This document shows positions 23,942 to 35,600 of a stretch of DNA of 64,000 nt, piece after piece. Both the position numbers and the translations under genes were made by a program. How positions within the stretch are numbered: position 1 is the first letter of the stretch; the number at the start of each line of letters is the position of its first letter. The notes beneath the pieces were generated by a model. That model was not told the origin of the DNA, made no database searches, and saw nothing but the letters and a program-made list of their open reading frames with translations. The DNA comes from Roseivirga sp. BDSF3-8 (GTDB taxonomy: Bacteria; Bacteroidota; Bacteroidia; Cytophagales; Cyclobacteriaceae), in contig NZ_JBGNFV010000001.1 in NCBI RefSeq assembly GCF_041449215.1, positions 2,641,001-2,705,000 of the forward strand, written 5' to 3'.

Positions 23942-26350
23942 CTACTCGTATTTTAAGGACTTAACAGGGTTTCGTGATGCTGCCAAAAGTACTGAATAAC
24001 TGATAGAAATTAATATTACACTAAGAGTTATTAGCAAAGCGAGTGTAAAACTGATGGCCGGAATGTTAATCCTGTACACAAACTCTTCGAGCCATTTGGA
24101 GGAGAATAAAAAGGATACAGGAAGCGCGAGTATAAAGGCTCCGGCGAGCAGGATTAGAAAATTCTTAACTACGAGCCAAAGTATCTGGGCTTTAGTCGCT
24201 CCCAATACTTTTCTGACACCTATTTCTTTTGTCCGCTGCTCTGTAGAAAACGCTGCGAGACTATAAAGCCCAAGGCAGGAAAGCAATATGGATATAACCG
24301 TAAAGTAAGTAAGTATATTACTTAACTGCTCTTGTTCCTGGTACTGCTTTTTTAAAATGTCAGACAAATAGAAGTATTCAAAAGGTTTGTCGGGGGCTAA
24401 CTCATGCCAGACATTTTCCACACGTGCCAGTGTGGCTGCATTGTCTTCACCATTCAGCTCAAAAAGAATATATCGGTAGAAGGGAAGTATTTTACCATAG
24501 ATAACACCCTCTGTTTTACGATTAAGGGGTTCGAAGTTTATATCATCCACCAGCCCAATTACTCTTTTTTGTTCATAATCTACCCCCCAGTTTACCATTA
24601 TGGTTTCGCCTACGGGGTTTTCTCCAAGGCCCAGAATGCTGGCAGCTTCCTTGTTTATGATTATAGAAGAGATACTATCCACCATATTTCGGTTACTAAA
24701 CTGACGGCCTTCTATGACGGGAATATCCATAGTTTCAAGAAAGTCAAAGTCAACGTTTACCAGGGCCATATCCAGGTTTTCTTTTTCCGTAATGGCAGGT
24801 GTCTTAACCATTACGATAGGCCTTAGGCCTCCGGGTATGCTGGAAGTGGCAGATATAGTGTTGATATTGGCTTCCTGTTGTAGCTCTGACTTAAAATAGT
24901 CCAGCTTTTGTGTGATAGAGTTGGCGAAGTTATTTACTACCACTACATCCGTATGGTCGAAGCCGAGGTCTTTATTAAGCACATAGTTAATCTGCCGGAA
25001 GATGACATCATTGTTTACCAGCAGTACCAGTGTTATGAATAGCTGTAGTGTTACCAGTCCATACCTGATCATTTTTGCTCCCCGGCTCACCCCGGTAGCT
25101 TTTTCTTTAAGTGACTTCAGCGCATCATACGATGATAAAATAAAGGCAGGGTATGCTCCTGCGGCCAAACCGAATAAAAGAGCAGCAAGTATAACTACGA
25201 GTATGAGGGGAAACCGGAAGAAATACATAAAGGACATGGTACGGCCCATAATATCACTAAAGACCGGCACCAGAAAATAAACAGCCACGATAGAAACGAG
25301 GGCTGCGGTGAAGGTAAGAATGAGGCTTTCTATCAGAAACTGAATAATCAGGTTTTTCTTTTCAGCACCAAGTGTTTTTCTAACTCCTACTTCTTTGGCA
25401 CGCTTGATGGCCTGGGCTGTAGCGAGGTTTACATAATTCATACCGGAAAGTACCAGAATAGAGAAGGCACAGATCATGAACAGGTAAACAACCATAGTGC
25501 TGCCGTTTGCCTCTAGTTCATTCCGAAGATTAGAATGCAGATGGATTTGCTCAAGCGCAACAGGGTAGGGGTTGAGTAACTGCCTGTTGTTTTCATTTAT
25601 ATATTTCCTGAGGGTGCTGGTAATTCCTTCCTTCAGTTCCTCACCGCTGGTGCCTGGTGAGGCAAGCATATAGGTGTAGAACCCGTCAGTGTCAAGTGAG
25701 GTAAGAAAGGTTCCGTTATTATTCTGTTTGTAACTCGAGAGGGCTGTCAGCATATCAAAGTTGATATGACTGTTTGCCGGCACATCTTCTACAATACCAG
25801 TAATAAGAAAGGGGCGCTCTCCACGCGGAGATATAAAAATAATAGACTGCCCTACAAGGTCATGGTCCTTATTAAAGTACTTTTTGGCAGCTGACCTAGT
25901 CAGTACAATGGTTTCAGGTGCTGACAAGGCTTTTGCCGGGGAGCCTTCTATAAAGTTAAATGTAAATATTCTAAAAACAGAAGGGTCGGCGGCAAGGATG
26001 TTTTCTTCGCTAAGTACTTCTTCTCCGCGCTGTACAATGAGCTCAGTGTGGAATCTGTAAAAGCGGCCCGTTTCCTCTACTTTGGTAAGTTCGTCATCCA
26101 GTATCTCTGCTATACCCGGAGCTGTGGTAGGGTAATGTATAGCCCCGGTGTTGAGTTTCACCTCATTATTGATACGATAGATCCTGTCAAAATTCTGATT
26201 GTACTTGTCGAATAGATTTTCAGAATAGACGAATAGAATGATCAGAAAGAAAGTCGTGAAGCCTGTAATGATCCCTATGAGATTAATAACAGTAAATTTT
26301 CCTCTCTTAAGCAAACCCCGGACAGAGGTTTTCATCATGTTTTTAAACAT
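23942..26350 (-). CDS. FtsX/MacB-type ABC transporter permease
   Basis: An 802-residue permease of the Bacteroidota type with two MacB-like periplasmic domains and two FtsX segments. An N-terminal helix (FTVINLIGIITGFTTFFLII) precedes the first periplasmic domain; membrane helices follow near residues 285-305, 340-365, 385-405, 430-450 and three at 680-795. Conserved phrases RAKEVGVRKTLGA and RTKEIGVRKVLGA mark both FtsX halves. No ATPase gene lies nearby. These permeases usually work with a MacB-like ATPase in export or in antibiotic defence. First gene of the operon with the beta-lactamase and acetyltransferase. Confidence 0.85.
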   Translation of the reverse strand: MFKNMMKTSVRGLLKRGKFTVINLIGIITGFTTFFLIILFVYSENLFDKYNQNFDRIYRINNEVKLNTGAIHYPTTAPGIAEILDDELTKVEETGRFYRFHTELIVQRGEEVLSEENILAADPSVFRIFTFNFIEGSPAKALSAPETIVLTRSAAKKYFNKDHDLVGQSIIFISPRGERPFLITGIVEDVPANSHINFDMLTALSSYKQNNNGTFLTSLDTDGFYTYMLASPGTSGEELKEGITSTLRKYINENNRQLLNPYPVALEQIHLHSNLRNELEANGSTMVVYLFMICAFSILVLSGMNYVNLATAQAIKRAKEVGVRKTLGAEKKNLIIQFLIESLILTFTAALVSIVAVYFLVPVFSDIMGRTMSFMYFFRFPLILVVILAALLFGLAAGAYPAFILSSYDALKSLKEKATGVSRGAKMIRYGLVTLQLFITLVLLVNNDVIFRQINYVLNKDLGFDHTDVVVVNNFANSITQKLDYFKSELQQEANINTISATSSIPGGLRPIVMVKTPAITEKENLDMALVNVDFDFLETMDIPVIEGRQFSNRNMVDSISSIIINKEAASILGLGENPVGETIMVNWGVDYEQKRVIGLVDDINFEPLNRKTEGVIYGKILPFYRYILFELNGEDNAATLARVENVWHELAPDKPFEYFYLSDILKKQYQEQEQLSNILTYFTVISILLSCLGLYSLAAFSTEQRTKEIGVRKVLGATKAQILWLVVKNFLILLAGAFILALPVSFLFSSKWLEEFVYRINIPAISFTLALLITLSVILISISYSVLLAASRNPVKSLKYE

Positions 26351-26420
26351 AGCTTAGCAATTATTGCAGGCAAGATGCAAGTAAAATTTATATTGCAAAA
26401 GCCTTTCAACTTAAAAAGAT

Positions 26421-26440
26421 GTACTATAATTATATAGTAC
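26421..26440. promoter_or_regulatory. Palindromic operator candidate between the two operons
   Basis: GTACTATA-ATTA-TATAGTAC is an exact inverted repeat with 8-bp arms, extended to 9 bp by a flanking T/A pair. It lies in the 263-bp gap between the resistance/export operon and the NRPS operon. The shape resembles operators of small dimeric repressors (GntR/YtrA-like TGTAC...GTACA). No regulator gene is nearby, so the partner is unknown. Confidence 0.5.
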
Positions 26441-26571
26441 AATTTGTTTGATTTATACTTAACCTATAAATAATATCACATTCTCTGAAAGAGTTAATGT
26501 TAATAAAAAGTTAAAAAATTGTTTGGAGTATTTATTTATTCGAAGGCAATACAGTTACTGAAATTATGTTA

Positions 26572-26579
26572 TAGATTTG
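26572..26579 (+). promoter_or_regulatory. Possible NRPS operon promoter (-7 element)
   Basis: TAGATTTG fits the Bacteroidota -7 consensus TAnnTTTG and lies 35 bp before the NRPS1 start codon. A clear -33 TTTG at the expected spacing was not found, so support is limited. Confidence 0.35.
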
Positions 26580-26613
26580 AACCAGAATTAGTACTTAATC
26601 AACCAGCCATTTC

Positions 26614-29600
26614 ATGCTGAATCTTATTCCCCTTTCGTCTACCCAAAAATATATTTGGGTAGATCAAAATCTGAGCCCTCAATCAGGAAAGTATATTATT
26701 GGTGGATATTGTAGAATTAATGGAGTGTTAAACTATTCCATTTTTAAGCAGGCGGTAACTCTTTTTGTTTCTGAACAGGAACTGTTTGGCTTGTGTCTGG
26801 TAGATACAGTGAATGGTCCTATGTGGAAGCAAAGCCAGAAAGAGTATGAAGGGGTTGCCTTTATAGATCTTAGTGAGAGAGTAGATGGAGAAAAAGGTTT
26901 TTTGGATTATATAAAGAATGATTTTGTAATTCCATTTTCCGTTTCTACTGAAAGTTTATTCAAATTTGAAATTATTAAGCTTGATGAATCACGTTGGATA
27001 TGGTACGCAAAGGTTCATCACATACTGTCTGATGGGTGGGGTATATCCTTATTATTCCAAAGGGTTTCGGAGTTGTATAATAGTTTAACAAAACTTGATA
27101 AACTAAATATTCAGGAAAGAAAATTTTCCAATTTCATATACAATGATATTGAATATCTGAAGTCACAAAGCTATAGCGAGGACAGGGATTACTGGTTGAA
27201 CAAATATCGGTATAACAGCCAGGTTTTATTCCCCCTGAAGCCGGGTGATAATGAAAACAAAAAAGGGAAAATATTTTCTTTGAATATTTCATCCCATTCA
27301 TATATTTCATTTAAGAATATTTGTAAAAAGAATAATGTTACCTCTTTTCAGGCTATACTTGGTATTAACTCTCTGCTATTCTGCCAAGGCACAGACAGAG
27401 ATGGGATTTCTATAGCTGTTCCACTTTTAAACAGGAGTAACAGGTACTTCAAAGAGACGATGGGGCCGTTTATGAATATTCTTCCTGTAAGAATAGAGAC
27501 GGACCATGCGCTTACCCTTCTGGACCTCATTAAAGGAGTTAAAAAAGAGCTGCTACAAACCTACAGGCATCAAAAATTTCAGCTTGGTCACCTCCTGAAA
27601 GAACTTAACCTTCAGTCCGGCTCCAAAGGCATTTATGACCTCAGGGTATCCTTTGAGCAGCACAATTATAACGCCCTTTTCCGCGATTGTGCCTGTGAAA
27701 TAGTTGCTATGTCTAATGAAGAGGAAGAAGATCCTCTTTCTATCCATATTATGGAATACCAGGATGGGAAAGATGTAGAGGTCAGGTTTGATTACAGGGA
27801 AGAATATCTGCAGGAGTGGGAAGTAAAAGCTATCGCAGAAAGGTTCTGTTTGCTTCTGGAGAGTTTTGAAGATAACCTGCTGAAAAAGGTAAACGAAGTT
27901 AATCTTTTCCTGCCAGGAGAGAAGGAACTGGTAACCACCACATTCCAGGGAGAAGAAGAAGAGAGGAGCATACATTCTCTGGTTGACCTGTTACAGGATA
28001 GCTTTAAGAGATACCCTGACAATGTGGCCATCATTCAGGGTACAGAGGTAATTACTTACCGTGAGCTTGATGAGCGTTCAGGGCTATTTTCTACTAATCT
28101 GAATAATAGAAATATTGGTAAGGGTAATCTAGTGGCTTTACATATTCCCCGCAGTGCAGAACTGATAGTTTCTATGATCGGTACCCTGCGTGCAGGAGCC
28201 TCTTACATGCCCGTAGACCCATCATACCCTACCTCCAGGGTGGCTTATATGCTGGATGACAGTAGGTGTGATGCGGTAGTTACTAATCAGGATCTGGCTA
28301 TTGATTCAAGCGCTGCGATAATAAGTTTTGAGGAGTTACAGGATGGATTTCCGGCACAGGCAGATTATGTAACTTTTGAGCCAGAAGACCAAGCATATAT
28401 CATTTATACTTCAGGCTCTACAGGGAAGCCCAAAGGGGTCTCTGTTAGTCATGCTTCTGTTGCTGATTATGTACTTACCTTTTCAGAGTACTTTAAAGTG
28501 TCATCAGAAGATGTAGTGCTTCACCAGGCTTCACCTTCTTTTGATACTTCTATTGAAGAGATGTTTCCTGTGCTGGTAAGCGGTGGCAAAATGATTATTC
28601 AGGAGGATGCGAAGGATCTGGAATCCCTGGAGCAGAACCTATATAAGCATAATATAACACTACTCAGTGTCTCTCCAAATGTGGTGAGCTACCTTAATGA
28701 AAAGGATAATATCCCCCAAAGCCTCAGGGTCCTGATAAGCGGAGGAGATGTGCTCAAGCCTTCATATGTAGACAGGCTTTATACGAAAACGCACATTTAT
28801 AACACATATGGTCCCACTGAGAGTACAGTTTGTGCGAGCTATTACCCGGTAGAAACCCTTACAGATCCTCTACCGATAGGTAAACCCATTAAAAACCGGC
28901 GTATTTACATTCTTAGCCAGGATAAAGCCCTTGTGCCTGTAGGGGTATACGGAGAGCTGTATCTGGGTGGTAAAGGAATAGCCAGAGAATACCTGAATCG
29001 TGTATCCCTTACTGCTGAACGTTTTATAGACGATCCTTTTGAAAATAAGGGCAAACTATATCGCACAGGGGATAAAGGCCGATGGCTGCCTGATGGTACT
29101 ATAGAATTTGCCGGAAGAACTGATGATCAAATAAAGATTCGCGGATACAGAATAGAACCTGGCGAAGTAGAGGCTGCTCTAAAAAACATTAAAGTCGTAC
29201 AGGATGGTGTAGTCATGGCCCGTACCTCTCATAGTGGCGGACAGAGCCTTGTTGCCTATTTTATACCAGCTATTCAGAACCAGGTAGATAGTGAAGACCT
29301 GAAAGGTGAGATGAAGCAGGTCCTGCCTGCTCACATGGTGCCGGATATTTTTATTCAAATAGAGGCGTTTCCTCTTACGGCACAAGGAAAAACAGATAAA
29401 AAGGCCTTGCCGGATCCCTTTACTAACCGACAGGCCTCAGAGAGCGAGGTTCCGGTTACGGAAACAGAAATTGAACTGGCAAATATCTGGAAAGAGCACC
29501 TGCAGATAGTAAATATCAGCAGGGAAGATAATTTCTTTGAACTAGGAGGCCACAGTATCCTGGCAAACCAGTTGCTTGCGCTTATCAGGACCCGGTTTTC

Positions 29601-32600
29601 TATCGAGATTTCACTGAAAAATTTCTTTGAAAACCCCAGACTGCTTCAGCTTGCTGACTTTATTGACAATGCTGAAAAAGGAGAGCTCAGGCTGGAAAAA
29701 GCGCCGGAAGGTGCCCGTATTCCGCTTTCCTTTGCACAGGAAAGGCTTTGGTTCCTCTACCAGCTCAACCCTGATAACATGTCGTACAACGTGCCCAGGG
29801 TGATCCAGATGAAAGGCCGTGTCAGACATGATATACTGGAGGCTACTTATACCGAGATTGTCAGACGGCATGAAGTTTTAAGGTCTGCCTTTATTACCAT
29901 AGACGGTGTCCCTTATATGGAAGTCAAAGCTCCTTACCACTTTGACATTCCTGAATTTGACCTGAAATCATTTAGTAAAGAAGAGCAGGATAACTGGATC
30001 CATCAGTTTGTTTTAGGTGAAGGTCGAAAGCTATTTGATCTTGAGTCCGGCCGCCTTATCAGAGTTCAACTTCTGCATCTGAGCAATGATGAATCACTGA
30101 TGGTATTCTGTGAGCACCACCTGGTACACGATGGCTGGACACAGGGTGTGCTACTTAATGAGTTTATAGATATATACACCGCACTTGCCCAAGAGCAGGA
30201 GCATGGCCTAGCTGAGCCGGAGCTACAGTATGGTGACTTTACCTACTGGCAGAAAAACCACTTACAGGGTAAGGTACTGGAAGATCACCTGAGCTACTGG
30301 AAAGAAAAGCTACAAGGCGTAAACCCTGTGCCGGACCTGCCTTATGATTTCCCCAGGCCTCCTGCTATCAGTGGGATGGGTGATGTGGTGGAACTGGAGC
30401 TGGACGAAGAACTTGCATCCGCCATCAGGGCATATTCCAAAAGAAAGGGAAATACCTTGTTTATTACGATGGTAGCGGCCTTTAAATGCCTGCTTCACCA
30501 TTATACCAACCAGGAGGATATCTGTATAGGTACGTGGCTTGCTAACCGTAAGCTAAAACAAACAGAGGGTATGCTGGGAATGATCATTAATACCCTTCCT
30601 CTTAGAACCTTATTCAGCAAACAGGACTCTTTTGATACATTCCTTGACAGGGTGAAAAATTCATGCGTGGAGATGTATGACCACGAGGATACGCCTTTCG
30701 GAAAGATCGTAGAAGTTGTGAATCCTGTTCGAAGTCTGAGCTATAATCCTCTGTTCCAGGTCAACTTTAGCTTCATGGATACCCCCAGCCGGAGGATGAA
30801 CCTTCCGGAGCTAGACCTGGAATTATTAGAATCACACAACCGGTCTGCCAAATTTGATATCAACGTGGTAGTGGTGACACCCCAGGAACAGCTTCGTGGT
30901 TCCGGTGATGCAGCGGCGGCTACCATACAGATAGAGTGGGAGTTTAATTCGGATATATTCAGCCGGCCCACCATGCATCAAATGCTAAGCCATTATAAGG
31001 CACTCCTCTCCTACATTGTAGCGCAGGACAAAACCCCTATTGCTGATATTCCACTGCTGGCTGAAGATGAAATGCTGGCTGAAGTGGATAGGTATAACCC
31101 TGCACCTTCAGCATATCCGGCTAAATCTATAAATAGCCTGATAACTGAAATAATGGAGAGGCATGCCAATGAGCCTGCACTAATCAGTTGTGATATAAGG
31201 CTGACTTACAGGGAGCTGCAACAGGAGGTTAACAAAGCGGCAACTTATTTGAATAAGCATCTGGGACTTAAACCAGGCGAGAGGGTAGCCGTGGTTATGG
31301 ACCGAAGCGCTAATATGCTCATCTCGCTGCTGGCCATAATGAAGAACGGGTCGGCCTATGTACCTGTAGACCCGGCTTTTCCTTCTGACCGCATTACTTA
31401 TATCCTCTCAGATTGCAACGCAAAATTCGTTGTGTGTGATGATGCCTATGTAACTGCCTCCGGAGAGGTAGAATATCATCCGTATTCGGAAATACAACAA
31501 GCGGAAAGCTATTCAGAAACTCAAGACTTTAGCCATGCTGAGGGTATCGCATACGCCATATACACGTCCGGTTCTACCGGCCAGCCAAAAGGCGTTTGTA
31601 TAAAGCACTCATCTGTAGTAAACCTGCTGGACAGTATTATTAAAACCACTGGTTTTAAAGCGGGCCACAGTCTGTTGTCTGTAACTACTTTCTCCTTTGA
31701 TATTTCCGTACTTGAGTTTTTTGTTCCCTTAATATCAGGCGGCTGCCTGATCTTGCCTTCATCCGGCATAGTTAAGGACCCCTTCATGCTAAGCGAAAGC
31801 CTGGAACAATACAGGCCGGATATGATGCAGGCAACTCCCAGTACCTGGAAGATGCTCCTAGAGGCAGGCTGGGAAGGTGCACAGGAAACCCTGGTTGCGT
31901 TATGTGGTGGCGAGGCTCTGAGCCGTTCTCTGGCAGACCAACTGAGCGGAAAAGTTGCAGCGCTATGGAACGTATACGGCCCTACGGAAACGACTATCTG
32001 GTCTATGGCCAAAAGGATAGAGAGCGGAAAAGAGCTAATAACTATAGGTCATCCCCTTCACAATAATAGGGTGTTTATCCTTGACGATCAGCTGAAAGTT
32101 GTCCCCAAAGGCGTTACAGGAGAATTATACATAGGGGGCGAAGGCCTTGCAGAAGGGTACCTTAACCGCCCTGAGCTAACAAAAGAACGGTTTATCACTT
32201 TCCCCCAGACCGGAGAGCGCATTTACAAAACAGGAGACCTGGCCAAACGACTTGCAAATGGTGAGGTGCAGTTCATAGGCAGGGCAGACAACCAGGTAAA
32301 GATACGCGGACATCGTATAGAATTGGGTGAAATAGCCTACAATCTACGACAGCTGTCCGGCTGTGAAACAGTCGTAATAGCACGTAAAGACCTGACAGAT
32401 AATAATATACTGGTGGCATTCCTGGAAGGGGCCGATGAGGAAATAATCAGCAGTTCAAGAACCGGGCTTCAGAATATACTGCCTGACTATATGGTTCCTG
32501 AATCTTTCAATGCTATAGATGAACTACCTCTTACTCCTAATGGAAAGGTGGACATAAGAGCCCTTGAGAAAGTGGAAATTACCGGGGAGTATTCTGTTTC

Positions 32601-35600
32601 TGAAGTTTATGTAGCGCCAGTAACCGGAACTGAGATATTTCTGGAAGAAGTCTTTGCCTCTTTGTTGAGGCGGGAAAAGGTAGGTACTGACCAGAACTTC
32701 TTTAAAATGGGTGGGCACTCCCTTATGGCTGCCAGGGTAATAAGCCGAATTTATAAGGAAAAGGGGGTGAAACTTCTGCTAAGAAGCCTGTTCCTGTATC
32801 CAACAATTGCAGAGCTGGCGGAGCATATTGATTCTCTGAAACATGATATTACGGAGAATATCCGGTACGCCTCTGAAGCTGCACTTTATCCATGCTCACC
32901 TTCCCAGAGAAGAATGTGGGTTATGGAGCAGATGAATACTGACAACAGCGGATATAACCTGCCATCACTTTATGAATTGAAAGGTGATGTGGATGAAAAT
33001 CGCCTACTAAGTGCATTCTCATACCTTGTAAACAGGCATGAATCACTGAGAACAGTATTTATTGATCAAAAAGGGGAGCCTTTCCAGAAAATACTTTCCT
33101 CTTTACCTCTTGCTAAATATTATCAGTCTGTAAGTGCAGCAACTGAGGAACAAGCCATTGAAATAGGCCGCCAAAGGTTCTCGGAACCTTACGACCTTAC
33201 CACAGGCCCCTTGTTCAGAGTACTGTTCATCAGAACCGGTTCTGTTGCCTATATGGCTATAGACATGCATCACATTATTAGTGATGGATGGTCTCTGTCG
33301 CTGATCATAAGAGATGTACTTCACTACTATAAGCAAGGTGAGGAGCAACCTGAACTTAGCATTCAGTATAAAGATTACAGCGTATGGCAAGCAGCAAAGG
33401 TGCATAAGGGGGATCTTGATGCAGGCCTTAGCTACTGGACAAAACAACTGGGCGGCATCCTTCCGGTAATGGAACTCCCTTATGATGCGCCAAGACCTGC
33501 GTTGATGACTAATAAGGGCGCAGCTCTGACTCATCACTTTGGCAAAGCGCTGTCTGAGAAGCTTGAGGCTCTGAGCCAGGCAAAGGGAACTAGCCTGTAT
33601 ATGGTGCTGATGGCTCTGACAAAGTCTGTGATGTACCGCTACAGTGAGCAGAATGATATGATCATTGGTACACCGGTGGCAGGAAGAGACCATGCGCAAA
33701 CGGAAGATATTGTAGGGCTTTTTGTAAATACACTTGCTATCAGAAGCCGCTTTGACGGTAACACTGCTTTCGACGACCTGCTATTGCAGGTTAGAAAACT
33801 GGTGCTGGAAGGGTATGACCACCAGGAGTATCCCTTTGATCTCTTATTGGATAAACTGGAGGTAACCAGAGATCCGTCCAGAAACCCTGTGTTCGATGTG
33901 ATGATGTCTTATCAAAAGGATCATGGCATACAGGAGGGAGAACTTAGTAAAGGCATTACGGTTAGGCCGGTTAAGCTTCCTGTAGAAACCAGCAAATTTG
34001 ATCTGTCCTTTACATTCAGGAGTGTGGCCGGGGAAGTTTCCTGTGAAGTGGAGTATAATACTGACCTGTTTAACTCCAAAACTGCCGGAGACATAATGCT
34101 CCACCTTACACTTCTCGCAGAGGCATTCTGCCAGGATACAACGCTCAGGATAGGACAGCCGGAACTGGTGCAGGTAGCAGATTTACCTCCGGCACTTAAG
34201 CCACCGGTGATTCCTGAACTAAGAAATGTAAACTTTTCCGGCTACTACGAAAGGTTTATACACGCTGTAGCCAGGTTTGGAGACAGGCCAGCCGTAGACG
34301 ATAAGGGAGAAATTCTGACTTTCGCGCAGTTGAAAGATAAAGTCGAAGAACTGGCTTCACATCTTCATACGCAATATGGAATAAGTAAAGGTGACGTGGT
34401 TGGCGTACTGTTGAGCAGGGGCAGTGATTTGCTGGTATCTGCACTGGCATGCTTCCGTCTTGGAGCTGTATATACGCCCATAGATACTAACTATCCTGCC
34501 GAACGGATAGGGCTTATCATATCTGATAGCGGACTTTCACTTATGATCACCCGCAGGGAATATGACCACCTTGTATCTTCAAAAGTAACCAACCGACTGC
34601 AACTGGATCATACAGCATCTGCTGGTAATCGCTCTGATTTGCCAGAGGTTACCTTCGGTCCTGATGATATTCTTTACCTGATTTACACCTCCGGGTCCAC
34701 CGGGGTTCCTAAAGGAGTCGCTGTAAGGCAGGAGGGTTTGCTAAATCTGTGCGAATGGCATGCAGACAACTTCAGAATGGATGAAAATAGTGTGTCTACC
34801 ATGCTGGCCAGCATTGGGTTCGATGCTTCCGTTTGGGAGTTTATGCCGGCTTTGATAACAGGATGCTGCCTGATTCCGGTATCAGACCAGGACAGGATAG
34901 AGACCTCTGCACTAAAAGCCATCATCAGGTCTAAAAAGGTAACTCATGCTTTTATGCCTCCGCTACTATGCGAGCAGTTCATGGCTACCTCTGCCGATTT
35001 TGATCATAAGCTGATTATATATGCAGGTGGCGATGTATTGCAGAATGTGACCAGCAATGCGGGTATCACTATATATAATAATTACGGACCAACTGAATTT
35101 ACAATAATTTCCACCTCCTATCGTGTGCCGGAACATCTGGTAAAAGAGATTCCGATCGGAAAACCGCTTAAGAATAACCTGGTATATATATTAAATATCT
35201 TTGGTAACCTGCAGCCAAGAGGGGTAAAAGGAGAGCTGTTCTGCTCAGGAGTAAATATTACCGCCGGGTATTGGAAAAATGAAGCCTTAACCGGGGAAAG
35301 GTTTACTTCAGACCCTTTCTATTCAGACAGGACCATGTACCGCACGGGCGATCTTGGAATATGGGATGCTGATGGAAATATATATTTCCGTGGAAGAGCT
35401 GACCACCAGCTAAAAGTAAGAGGATACAGGATAGAACCAGGTGAGATTAATCATCACATCTTACAGCATCCGGCAATAGAGCAGTCTCATGTGATATTAC
35501 ACAAAAAAGATAGCAGGGAGCCGTTATTAGCAGCTTTTATCATTTATAAAGAGGAGGCTGTAGATAGCACAGAATTAAAGAGCTACCTGCGAAATTTTGT

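Noticed and set aside
33103-33699. Long minus-strand frames inside the NRPS genes (for example 198 residues here)
   Set aside because: They are antisense shadows of conserved NRPS coding sequence without starts, families or context.
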